Shown: positions 46,558 to 54,631 of the stretch, one piece after another | Numbering within the stretch: the first letter of the stretch is position 1 | How the letters are laid out: each line of letters starts with the position of its first letter | NCBI GenBank assembly: GCA_000156295.1 | Contig: DS999232.1 | Span: 1 to 64,000, forward strand | Source: a marine gamma proteobacterium HTCC2148 | Lineage (GTDB): Bacteria; Pseudomonadota; Gammaproteobacteria; Pseudomonadales; Halieaceae | Length of the DNA: 64,000 bases | Direction of reading: 5' to 3' | Position numbers and translations under genes: made by a program | The notes under the pieces: generated by a model | Databases searched by the model: none | What the model was told of the DNA's origin: nothing | Seen by the model: the letters and a program-made list of their open reading frames with translations, nothing else

Positions 46558-47754
46558 CTAGTTTTTGGTGGCCTTGGCGATCAGGTCCATGATTTGGCGG
46601 GCGATGGTCGGCTTTCCTGCTCTGGACAGGGCTTGTTCCCCGGTCTCCCAAAGTACAGTGACCTCGTTTTCGTCGCTATTGAAGCCGATGCCATGATCCG
46701 AGACGTCGTTAGCAATAATCATGTTCAGGCCCTTACGTTGCATTTTATCCCTGGCATAGCCAAGTACATTCTGGGTTTCGGCGGCAAAGCCCACAGTGAA
46801 GGGAGCGCGTTCGCCGGCTGCGACGGCATTGACTATATCGGGATTTTTAACCAACTGAAGGCTGATTTCCTCGGCTCCTTTCTTGATTTTCTGACCTTCT
46901 ATTTGAGCTGGGCGATAATCCGCCACCGCAGCACAGGCGATGAAAATGTCACAATCAGCAACCAGGTCCAGGCATGCTTCCAGCATCTCTTGGGCGCTTT
47001 CAACTCGGTGGCACTTTGCGTGCTCGGGTGGGTCCAAGCTGACTGGTCCACTAACCAGGGTTGTTACAGCTCCCGCATCAACCGCCGCTTGTGCCAGGGC
47101 GTAGCCCATTTTGCCGGAGCTGTGGTTGGAGATATATCGCACTGGATCCAGCAGCTCTCTGGTGGGCCCGGCGGTAATAACAACTTTTTTTCCAGCCAGC
47201 GCGCCAGTGTGAAAAAGTGCCGCAGCAGCTGCGGCGATAGCGGGTGGTTGCTCCATGCGCCCCGGGCCTATATCGCCGCAGGCCTGCTCTCCAGCTGCCG
47301 GGCCAATGAAATGTACATCCCGACGCTGCAGGGTTTCGATATTGGCAGTAGTGGCCTGGTCGCGCCACATTTGTTGATTCATGGCAGGCGCCAATAGTAC
47401 AGGGGCAGGCGTCGCCAGGCTGACTGTTGTGAGCAAATCGTCGGCGCGACCCGCCGCCAGACGAGCGATGAGATCTGCCGTTGCGGGTGCTATTAATAGC
47501 AAGTCCGCCCAGCGGGCTAGTTCGATGTGTCCCATGCCCTGCTCGGCCTGTTCGTCCAGCAATTGGGTATGAACCGGGTGACCTGACAGCGCCTGCAGGG
47601 TCAGCGGCGTAATAAATTCCTGGGCGCCATGAGTCATGATCACACGGACCGTGGCTCCCTGCTCCTGTAACTGCCGCACTACCTCCGCTGATTTGTAGGC
47701 GGCGATGCCGCCGCTTACGCCCAGGAGTACATTACGATTAAATAGATGTGCCAT
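46558..47754 (-). CDS. coaBC: Phosphopantothenoylcysteine decarboxylase/phosphopantothenate-cysteine ligase
   Basis: A bifunctional flavoenzyme (Dfp) of coenzyme A synthesis. The CoaC domain (about residues 1-190) has LLGVSGGIAAYKS, LSGHPVHTQL (catalytic His) and APAMNQQMW. The CoaB domain has VVITAGPTRELLDPVR, IACAAVADYRP and KIKKGAEEISL. Length is 398 residues from ATG 47752-47754. In Pseudomonas dut lies between algC and coaBC; here the gap to algC is short and dut is absent. Divergent from radC. Confidence 0.96.
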   Translation of the reverse strand: MAHLFNRNVLLGVSGGIAAYKSAEVVRQLQEQGATVRVIMTHGAQEFITPLTLQALSGHPVHTQLLDEQAEQGMGHIELARWADLLLIAPATADLIARLAAGRADDLLTTVSLATPAPVLLAPAMNQQMWRDQATTANIETLQRRDVHFIGPAAGEQACGDIGPGRMEQPPAIAAAAAALFHTGALAGKKVVITAGPTRELLDPVRYISNHSSGKMGYALAQAAVDAGAVTTLVSGPVSLDPPEHAKCHRVESAQEMLEACLDLVADCDIFIACAAVADYRPAQIEGQKIKKGAEEISLQLVKNPDIVNAVAAGERAPFTVGFAAETQNVLGYARDKMQRKGLNMIIANDVSDHGIGFNSDENEVTVLWETGEQALSRAGKPTIARQIMDLIAKATKN

Positions 47755-47858
47755 TGTCGGACCTGAATTGCCACAATAGTTACCCGAAAGCAGCGAAAGA
47801 TACCATTTGGCCCGCGTTTTTGACACCGGGGGGCCAGAGAGGCTCAAGGAGGAGCGTC

Positions 47859-48533
47859 TTGGAGGATGCACGTTGGGAGCCCGGAGAGGGGCCTAGAGAC
47901 AGGCTGTTATTGCGTGGAGCGAACAGTCTCTCGGATCCCGAATTACTGGCGGTGCTGTTACAAACCGGCTATCGCCAATGTAATGCGGTTGTGCTGGCCA
48001 AAGAGCTACTCCAGCAATTTGGTGGACTGACAGGTTTGATGCGAGCAGACGCGAGCAGTTTGCTGGCCTTTCAGGGGATAGGTGATGCCAAGTATGCCCT
48101 GCTGCAAGCGTCGATAGAGCTCGCTCGCCGCCGGGCTTTGCAAGAGCTGCAGGGAGCGGACGTGCTTTCCAGTCCTGGCCAGACCCGGCTGTTTTTGCAG
48201 CATCACCTGGGCAGCCGGGTGAGAGAGGTATTCAGTGTCATTTTTCTGGATAACCAGCACCGCATCATGCGCTGTGAGGACCTCTTTCTTGGAACGCTGG
48301 ACGGAGCCGCAGTTTACCCCCGGGAAGTTGCGGTCCGAGCTCTGCAATATCGGGCGGCTGCAGTGATTTTTGCTCATAACCATCCCTCTGGAGTGGCCGA
48401 GCCCAGCAGTGCAGACAAGCGTATCACTGAGCGCCTGGTTGCTGCCCTGGGCCTGCTGGATATAAGGGTTCTGGACCACATTATCGTTGGATCTGGTTGT
48501 GAATTTTCTTTTGCCGAGCAGGGGCTGCTGTGA
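47859..48533 (+). CDS. radC: RadC family JAB-domain protein
   Basis: A 224-residue protein of the RadC family. The N-terminal helix-hairpin-helix region includes LSDPELLAVLLQTG and LLAFQGIGDAKYALLQA. The C-terminal JAMM metal site is complete: EVFSVIFLD followed by FAHNHPSGVAEPSSADKR (H-x-H with Asp). The start is TTG 47859, preceded by AAGGAGGAGC at seven bases. A role in DNA repair is historical and uncertain. It is upstream of rpmB as in many Gammaproteobacteria. Confidence 0.92.
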   Translation: MEDARWEPGEGPRDRLLLRGANSLSDPELLAVLLQTGYRQCNAVVLAKELLQQFGGLTGLMRADASSLLAFQGIGDAKYALLQASIELARRRALQELQGADVLSSPGQTRLFLQHHLGSRVREVFSVIFLDNQHRIMRCEDLFLGTLDGAAVYPREVAVRALQYRAAAVIFAHNHPSGVAEPSSADKRITERLVAALGLLDIRVLDHIIVGSGCEFSFAEQGLL

Positions 48534-48610
48534 ACCTGGCCAGGCTAGCAGGTCGCGCGTGTCGCATAGCAGGTGCCAGTGCTGGAGAAGAGCTCCGGGC
48601 AGAGATTTTC

Positions 48611-48639
48611 TTGCTATGGTCTAGCCCTTCTGGTATAAA
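48611..48639 (+). promoter_or_regulatory. Sigma-70 promoter for rpmB-rpmG
   Basis: TTGCTA at 48611-48616, a 17-base spacer, and TATAAA at 48634-48639 preceded by TGG, giving an extended -10. It lies about 90 bases upstream of rpmB. Both elements and the spacing fit consensus well. Confidence 0.65.
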
Positions 48640-48729
48640 GTCGCGCTCCGTGCGGCTGGGGTCCTTTTTCGGATCCGTTATGGCCACTTATTTTTTATGA
48701 AATCCCGCGATTTTGGGAGAGACAGGATC

Positions 48730-48966
48730 ATGGCAAGAGTATGTCAGGTCACCGGCAAGCGTCCGGTCACCGGTAACAACGTATCACACGCAAAAAACCG
48801 CACCCGTCGCCGTTTTTTGCCTAATCTCCACAAGCACCGCTTTTGGGTGGAGTCTGAGAAACGCTTCGTGAGCCTGAGGGTATCCTCAAAGGGTATGCGT
48901 ATTATCGACAAGAAGGGTATCGAAACCGTTCTTGAAGAAATGCGATCTCGCGGCGAGAAGGTTTAA
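48730..48966 (+). CDS. rpmB: 50S ribosomal protein L28
   Basis: The 78-residue L28 protein of the large ribosomal subunit: [20 protein letters not shown] at the N-terminus and [20 protein letters not shown] in the body. The ATG at 48730 fits the standard length, with an in-frame ATG at 48697 rejected. It is followed by rpmG after 11 bases. Confidence 0.98.
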   Translation: MARVCQVTGKRPVTGNNVSHAKNRTRRRFLPNLHKHRFWVESEKRFVSLRVSSKGMRIIDKKGIETVLEEMRSRGEKV

Positions 48967-48977
48967 GGAGAAGATCG

Positions 48978-49133
48978 ATGAGAGAAAAAGTTCGCATGAA
49001 TTCTTCAGCTGGTACTGGACACTTCTATACCACTGACAAAAACAAGCGCACCACCCCGGATAAGCTGGAGCAGAAGAAGTACGATCCAGTCGCCCGCAAG
49101 CATGTGATGTATAAGGAAGGCAAAATTAAGTAA
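48978..49133 (+). CDS. rpmG: 50S ribosomal protein L33
   Basis: A 51-residue protein: [20 protein letters not shown] then [20 protein letters not shown]. It lacks the zinc-binding Cys pairs, so it is the Cys-minus (zinc-independent) paralogue. AAGGAG lies about 8 bases before the ATG. It is co-transcribed with rpmB and ends in a clear terminator. Confidence 0.97.
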   Translation: MREKVRMNSSAGTGHFYTTDKNKRTTPDKLEQKKYDPVARKHVMYKEGKIK

Positions 49134-49156
49134 GCCGCTCTGCATAATACATCCTG

Positions 49157-49184
49157 AAACCCCGGCATAGTCCCGGGGTTTTTT
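49157..49184 (+). terminator. Rho-independent terminator of rpmB-rpmG
   Basis: Stem AACCCCGG (49158-49165), loop of seven bases, CCGGGGTT (49173-49180), then a T run through 49184. It lies 24 bases after the rpmG stop. Confidence 0.88.
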
Positions 49185-49232
49185 GTGCCCGCTGTCGCGG
49201 TATGATGTGGGTTTTGCTGTTGATAGATTGTC

Positions 49233-50045
49233 ATGCCGGAGCTTCCCGAGGTAGAAACCACTCGTCGTGGGGTAGAACCCCATGTAAAAGACCAACGGGT
49301 GAAACGCCTGCTGGTTAGAGAGGGCCGTTTGCGCTGGCCTATTCCCCCTGACCTTCCAGGCTTGTTACAGGGGCAACGTATAGAGCGCGTGGAACGTCGG
49401 GCAAAATACCTCCTGTTCCATACCGCTGCCGGAGCTTTGTTGGTGCATCTGGGAATGTCTGGTTCGCTGCGTCTGGTACCTCCCTCACAGCAACCTGCAC
49501 GGCACGATCACTTCGATATTGAACTCGCTGGCGGTAACGTCCTTCGCTACAACGATCCCCGCCGCTTTGGCTGTTGTTTATGGGTGGCCCACGGGGAATC
49601 CCATGCCCTGTTAGAAAACCTGGGGCCATAGCCGCTATCAGATTCGTTCGATGGAGCGCTTCTCTATACACGATCCCGATGACGTAAAGGCCCGATTAAA
49701 TCATTCCTGATGGACCAAAAAATCGTTGTCGGCGTTGGTAATATTTACGCTAACGAGGCTCTGTTTTTGTCGGGCATTCGCCCCAACCGGGCTGCCGGGC
49801 GAATTTCAGAGGCCAGGTATCAGCGCCTCGCTGACCAAGTGAAGTTAGTGCTTACTTCCGCTATAAATCATGGTGGTACTACACTTAGAGATTTCGTGGG
49901 TGGCGATGGAAAGCCTGGATACTTTGCCCAACAGTTATATGTTTATGGCCGTGGGGGCGAACCCTGCAAGCATTGCAGCGAGAAATTGCAAGAAAGTCGA
50001 ATTAGTCAGCGAACTACCGTGTACTGCGTGGCCTGCCAGCGTTGA
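49233..50045 (+). pseudogene. mutM: Formamidopyrimidine-DNA glycosylase, interrupted by two in-frame stops
   Basis: MutM/Fpg excises 8-oxoguanine and other oxidised purines. The frame from 49233 to 50045 encodes a normal 270-codon protein: catalytic [26 protein letters not shown] with the beta-turn Lys, [27 protein letters not shown] and the zinc finger EPCKHC...VYCVAC. However, codon 133 is TAG (49629-49631), where the family has Glu (GP-E-PLSD), and codon 150 is TGA (49680-49682), where SRGRK is expected. No frame change is involved. The downstream part could restart at ATG 49710 but would lack the catalytic N-terminus. As it stands the gene cannot make MutM; sequence error is the main alternative. 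Confidence 0.88.
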
Positions 50046-50102
50046 ACAGGCTACACTAAAAAGACCATAGGGGACGGGGAAGGGATCCCGCGGAGAAATA
50101 AT

Positions 50103-50459
50103 ATGAAAAAAACGGTTGGCGCGAAGCGCCTTGTAATAGCCCTGATGATTTCATGCTTGCTGATTCCACAGTCGCTGTTGGCAGCAAAAGCGGTCGACGA
50201 GAGCCCCAACGAGTGGGCTATGGTGGGTGATTTGTTGGTGGCGCGCCCGGTCGGGTTGGTGATGACAGTGGGTGGTGCCGCCGTCTGGTTGGTCAGCCTG
50301 CCCTTTACGCTGCTTGCTGGACATGCAGGTGAAGCTGCGGAAACACTGGTGATTGGCCCCGGTGCAACGACGTTCATGCGTTGCCTGGGTTGTCGTAACA
50401 CGGGCTACACCAACAAAGACGTGGACTCAATTCGCGCTTCCAGAGCGGCACGCGAATAG
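50103..50459 (+). CDS. Hypothetical small membrane protein
   Basis: A 118-residue protein with a signal peptide or first membrane helix (RLVIALMISCLLIPQSLLA, residues 9-27) and a second hydrophobic segment (RPVGLVMTVGGAAVWLVSLP, about 57-76), ending in CLGCRNTGYTNKD. Similar short proteins exist in Pseudomonas under the label multidrug transporter, without evidence. Located between mutM and coaD. Function unknown. Confidence 0.6.
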   Translation: MKKTVGAKRLVIALMISCLLIPQSLLAAKAVDESPNEWAMVGDLLVARPVGLVMTVGGAAVWLVSLPFTLLAGHAGEAAETLVIGPGATTFMRCLGCRNTGYTNKDVDSIRASRAARE

Positions 50460-50515
50460 GGCTAGTCAGTCAAACGCGGCCAGGGGCTCAACGCAGACCC
50501 CATTGCGCCAAATCT

Positions 50516-51046
<531 letters not shown>

Positions 51047-51634
51047 TTACTCGGGGTGAACAATGAACAAGCGGTAGCTAACGCCCCCGGCCTTTTTCTC
51101 CCGATGCGGCTCCCAGCTCGCTGGGAAATCAGGTAGCTTTTCTTTAGCGCCGGACTCTACGTAAACCATCGCTCCCGGCGAAAGGCATTTTAGTTGATTC
51201 AATAGGTCACAGGTTGGGGCAAGCAGGTCCTGGCCGAAAGGGGGGTCTACAAATACGATGTCCCAGCGCTGCTGCGCCTTGGTGAGGAAGGACAGCGCAG
51301 AGTCGTTATGGCAGCGGCCTCGGCTTGCGTCATCAAGGACTTGTAAATGTGATTGCAACTGCTTAATTGCCGCGGCGGACGTATCGATGAAGTCGCAATG
51401 GGTCGCCCCCCGGGACAGCGATTCCAGCCCTAGAGCACCGCTGCCGGCGAAGAGATCCAGGCATTTCGCCCCATGTATATCCGCAGCCAACCAGTTGAAC
51501 AGGGTTTCTCGCACCCGGTCGGAGGTGGGCCGAAGGCCTTCAGCTGCAGTGAATGACAGCTTCCTACCGCGCCATTGACCGCCGATGATGCGTAATTGAC
51601 CGTTACCGCTTGGGCCTTTTGTGCCTCTCGACAT
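51047..51634 (-). CDS. rsmD: 16S rRNA (guanine966-N2)-methyltransferase
   Basis: RsmD methylates G966 of 16S rRNA. It has LRIIGGQWRGRKLSF, GLRPTSDRVRETLFNWL, SAM motif CLDLFAGSGALGLESL and catalytic motif FVDPPFG (DPPF). 195 residues. Divergent from ftsY; the rsmD start codon lies at the putative -35 of the ftsY promoter. Confidence 0.96.
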   Translation of the reverse strand: MSRGTKGPSGNGQLRIIGGQWRGRKLSFTAAEGLRPTSDRVRETLFNWLAADIHGAKCLDLFAGSGALGLESLSRGATHCDFIDTSAAAIKQLQSHLQVLDDASRGRCHNDSALSFLTKAQQRWDIVFVDPPFGQDLLAPTCDLLNQLKCLSPGAMVYVESGAKEKLPDFPASWEPHREKKAGGVSYRLFIVHPE

Positions 51635-51663
51635 TTAATCACTCTGTACAGCAGTGGTAGGAT
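51635..51663 (+). promoter_or_regulatory. Possible promoter for ftsYEX
   Basis: TTAATC at 51635-51640, a 17-base spacer, and TAGGAT at 51658-51663 preceded by TGG (extended -10). The -35 is poor, so support rests on the extended -10 and position, about 53 bases upstream of the ftsY ATG. Confidence 0.35.
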
Positions 51664-51715
51664 AGACCCTTTCGCGGCTACCCTTCTGGTGACTGCAGAC
51701 TTTAACACGACCGAT

Positions 51716-52807
51716 ATGAAAATTTTCAAACGAAAGAACAAGCTGGAAGCGCAACCGCTTGCCGAGGCAGGCGCTGCACAGGAACTCCCTGAGCCCGCTG
51801 TTGAAAGCTCGGCTCAGCCCGAGCCTCAAGTCGAGGCAACGCCGGGGTTCACTAATGACGCAGCGCCCCAGGACAAGCCCGGAATTTTCGGCCGCCTGCG
51901 CCGGGGCCTTGGGCGAACCAGCGATAGTCTGGTTCAGGGTTTGGGGAACCTGTTCCTAGGGCGCAAGGAAATCGACGAAGAGTTGCTCGAGGAACTGGAG
52001 TCGCGTTTGCTGATGGCCGACGTGGGTATCGAGGCCACCATGGATATTATCGACAAGCTCATGTTACGTGTATCCCGTAAGGAATTGACCAATCCGGAAT
52101 TGTTACAAGGGGCGCTCAAAGAAGAACTTCTGTCTTTACTGAAGCCCTGCGAGCAGCCGCTGTCAGTAAGCGGGCATCAACCTTATGTAATATTGATGGT
52201 CGGCGTAAATGGTGTCGGCAAGACCACAACCATCGGTAAACTGGCGAAGCGATTTCAGTCCCAGGGGAAGTCAGTCATGTTGGCGGCCGGCGATACCTTT
52301 CGGGCTGCAGCGGTAGAGCAGTTGCAGGTATGGGGTGACAGAAACAGTGTGCCAGTGGTGGCACAACACACCGGTGCAGACAGCGCTTCCGTCATTTTCG
52401 ATGCATTACAGGCCGCACAGGCCCGGAATATCGATGTGTTGATTGCTGACACGGCGGGTCGTCTGCACAACAAGGACAATTTGATGGAGGAGCTTAAGAA
52501 AGTGGTTCGGGTGATGGGTAAACTCGATCAAAGTGCTCCCCACGAAGTGATGCTGGTACTGGATGCGGGCACTGGACAGAATGCCCTGGCCCAGGCCGAT
52601 CATTTCCAGCAATGGGTAGGCGTATCAGGCATTAGCCTGACCAAGCTTGATGGTACGGCCAAGGGTGGAGTAATTTTTGCGATCGCCAAAAAACTGGGTT
52701 TACCGATTCGGTTTATCGGTATTGGAGAGGCGGTAGATGATTTAAGACCTTTTGAGGCTGAGCCTTTTATCGAGGCCTTGTTCGCCGGGAACGAAGACCC
52801 TGCATGA
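51716..52807 (+). CDS. ftsY: Signal recognition particle receptor FtsY
   Basis: The SRP receptor GTPase, which docks ribosome-nascent chains at the inner membrane. A short Pro/Glu-rich acidic A domain (about residues 10-60) precedes the NG domain: GVNGVGKTTTIGKLA, AGDTFRAAAVEQL, IADTAGRLHNK and LTKLDGTAKGGVIF. 363 residues from ATG 51716. Its stop overlaps the ftsE start by four bases, giving the classical ftsY-ftsE-ftsX-rpoH order. Confidence 0.97.
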   Translation: MKIFKRKNKLEAQPLAEAGAAQELPEPAVESSAQPEPQVEATPGFTNDAAPQDKPGIFGRLRRGLGRTSDSLVQGLGNLFLGRKEIDEELLEELESRLLMADVGIEATMDIIDKLMLRVSRKELTNPELLQGALKEELLSLLKPCEQPLSVSGHQPYVILMVGVNGVGKTTTIGKLAKRFQSQGKSVMLAAGDTFRAAAVEQLQVWGDRNSVPVVAQHTGADSASVIFDALQAAQARNIDVLIADTAGRLHNKDNLMEELKKVVRVMGKLDQSAPHEVMLVLDAGTGQNALAQADHFQQWVGVSGISLTKLDGTAKGGVIFAIAKKLGLPIRFIGIGEAVDDLRPFEAEPFIEALFAGNEDPA

Positions 52808-53469
52808 TCTGCTTCGAGCGCGTCAGTAAGCGCTATGATGAGGGCCACGATGCCCTGCGTGAAGTCAGCTTTGAGATTGTCAAAGATGACCTGGTTTTTC
52901 TGACCGGCCATTCTGGCGCGGGTAAGAGCACGCTCATGCGCCTGGTGATGTTGATGGATAGGGCAACCCGCGGCAAGGTCATCGTCGATGGGATAGACAT
53001 GGCGAGCATTCCAAATCGAAGTATTCCCGCTCATCGACGGGATATCGGCGTGGTGTTCCAGAACCATCAGCTGCTTTTTGATCGCTGCGTATTCGACAAT
53101 GTGGCTCTGCCCTTAGTCATTGCCGGTTACGATCATCGAGAGATTGGCAGACGAGTGCGCGCGGCGTTGGACAAGGTGGGCTTACTGAATCGCGAACGGG
53201 CCTTGCCAGTAACCTTGTCAGGGGGGGAACAGCAGCGAGTAGGCATCGCACGCGCGGTAGTGGGCAAGCCAAAGATCCTGTTGGCTGATGAGCCCACGGG
53301 AAACCTCGATCCGGCGCTGTCTGCTGAAATCATGCAGCTGTTCGAGGAATTCAACCAGGTGGGCGTCACGGTGCTTATCGCCAGCCACGACCTGATATTG
53401 ATTTCCAAGTTGCGCCACCGAATCATCACGTTAAGTGAAGGCCGCCTGGTGACCGGGGGTGCCCTGTGA
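52804..53469 (+). CDS. ftsE: Cell division ATP-binding protein FtsE
   Basis: The ABC ATPase of the FtsEX complex, which controls septal peptidoglycan hydrolysis. Walker A GHSGAGKSTLMRL, signature LSGGEQQRVGIARAV, Walker B ILLADEPTGNLD and the His switch ASHD. 221 residues. It overlaps both ftsY and ftsX by four bases. Confidence 0.97.
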   Translation: MICFERVSKRYDEGHDALREVSFEIVKDDLVFLTGHSGAGKSTLMRLVMLMDRATRGKVIVDGIDMASIPNRSIPAHRRDIGVVFQNHQLLFDRCVFDNVALPLVIAGYDHREIGRRVRAALDKVGLLNRERALPVTLSGGEQQRVGIARAVVGKPKILLADEPTGNLDPALSAEIMQLFEEFNQVGVTVLIASHDLILISKLRHRIITLSEGRLVTGGAL

Positions 53470-54434
53470 GTAAGTCCCGGATCGAAGGCGCAGTGCAAAG
53501 TAAGACGCGTTTATCTGATCGTTATAATGCGTGGCTGCGTCATCATCGACTGTCTGCGGCTGATAGCCTTCACCGGGTGTTAGACAATCTTGTCGCCAGC
53601 TTGATGACCTGGCTTGTTATTGGTATCGCAATGGCATTGCCTGTGGGGCTTGATGTGGCGCTGGACAATGCAACTGAGCTGAGCGCTGGCTGGGACAGCC
53701 CTTCGCAGATTTCCTTATTTCTTAAAGAGGGTCAGGACTCGGCTTCAGCTGAAACTTTAGTCCGTGAAATTGAAGCCAGGGACGATGTGGCCGGGGTGCA
53801 CTTTGTGTCGCGCGAGGATGCTCTGGCTGAATTTAGCGCGCTGTCTGGTTTTGCGGATGTGCTGGCTAGCCTGGAGAAAAACCCGCTGCCCAATCTGTTA
53901 TTGGTAACTCCGGTTGCGTCTTTGGTGGGAACCGCCATCGATGGCCTGCGCTCGCAGTTAGCCCAGCGAGAAGAAGTGGCGGAGGCGGTGCTGGATATGG
54001 AATGGCTGCAACGTCTCAACAGCATCATGCAGTTGAGCCGGCGCCTGGTCATGGCCATTGGCGGGCTGTTGATTTTAGGGGTGGTATTGATATTAGGTAA
54101 TACCATTCGCCTGTCGATCGAGAATCGCCGGGAAGAGATCGTCATTGTGAAATTGGTGGGGGGCAGCAATCCTTTCGTGCGTCGACCTTTTTTATACACG
54201 GGACTCTGGTACGGTGTCGGAGGCGGCTTCTTTGCCGCATTGCTGGTGAGTTTGTCTCTTTGGTTTCTGGAATCGCCGGTCTCTGAATTGGCCGCTTTGT
54301 ACCAGAGTGACTTTGAACTGGAGGGACTGGGCATGATGGGCGCTCTCAATCTGCTTATCCTGGGCGGGCTGCTAGGTCTGGCTGGCGCCTGGCTTGCAGT
54401 CACGCGCCATCTGGCTGCAATCCAGCCCCGTTAG
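53466..54434 (+). CDS. ftsX: Cell division protein FtsX
   Basis: The membrane partner of FtsE. A cytoplasmic N-terminus of about 45 residues is followed by the first membrane helix (LMTWLVIGIAMALPVGLDVA), a periplasmic extracellular domain that would contact a peptidoglycan hydrolase activator, and three C-terminal helices (including LVMAIGGLLILGVVLILGNT). 322 residues. The start is GTG at 53466, overlapping the ftsE stop. Confidence 0.95.
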   Translation: MSKSRIEGAVQSKTRLSDRYNAWLRHHRLSAADSLHRVLDNLVASLMTWLVIGIAMALPVGLDVALDNATELSAGWDSPSQISLFLKEGQDSASAETLVREIEARDDVAGVHFVSREDALAEFSALSGFADVLASLEKNPLPNLLLVTPVASLVGTAIDGLRSQLAQREEVAEAVLDMEWLQRLNSIMQLSRRLVMAIGGLLILGVVLILGNTIRLSIENRREEIVIVKLVGGSNPFVRRPFLYTGLWYGVGGGFFAALLVSLSLWFLESPVSELAALYQSDFELEGLGMMGALNLLILGGLLGLAGAWLAVTRHLAAIQPR

Positions 54435-54501
54435 TGGGTTTTAGGTGGCAGCTTACCCCCGTCTCGCAAAATTGCCTGCAACCGGTGCGTTTGGTAGAAT
54501 T

Positions 54502-54526
54502 TTGAGCATAAGTTACTGATTATAAT
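54502..54526 (+). promoter_or_regulatory. Possible upstream sigma-70 promoter of rpoH
   Basis: A perfect -10 TATAAT at 54521-54526 lies about 105 bases before rpoH. The best upstream match, TTTTGA/TTGAGC, is only 13-15 bases away, so the -35 is weak. A transcript from here would include the full CIRCE inverted repeat in its leader. Confidence 0.3.
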
Positions 54527-54557
54527 AAAAAAGTATGATTTTTTTTGATACCTCCAT

Positions 54558-54584
54558 GGAACTATGTGGTGATTAGCACTCTAA
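54558..54584 (+). promoter_or_regulatory. Sigma-E (RpoE)-like promoter of rpoH
   Basis: GGAACTA at 54558-54564, a 15-base spacer, and TCTAA at 54580-54584 match the sigma-E consensus (GGAACTT, N15-16, TCTAA/TCTGA) with one -35 mismatch. The predicted start point near 54590 is about 40 bases before the rpoH ATG. Enterobacterial rpoH also has a sigma-E promoter. The -10 lies inside the CIRCE operator. Confidence 0.65.
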
Positions 54585-54599
54585 TACAAAGAGTGCTAA
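54573..54599 (+). promoter_or_regulatory. CIRCE element (HrcA operator) upstream of rpoH
   Basis: A perfect match to the CIRCE consensus: TTAGCACTC (54573-54581), a nine-base spacer, and GAGTGCTAA (54591-54599). CIRCE binds the HrcA repressor and normally controls groESL or dnaK operons. Here it ends 32 bases before the rpoH ATG and covers the -10 and start point of the sigma-E-like promoter, so HrcA bound here would block transcription. hrcA is not in the window. Confidence 0.9.
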
Positions 54600-54631
54600 T
54601 ATTGCTGGCCAAAATTTAATGGAGGTTTTTT

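Noticed and set aside
49629-49682. TAG and TGA in mutM as pyrrolysine or selenocysteine sites, or programmed readthrough
   Set aside because: The positions are not catalytic, no recoding hairpin is evident, and MutM is not a known recoded protein; nonsense mutation or sequence error is simpler.
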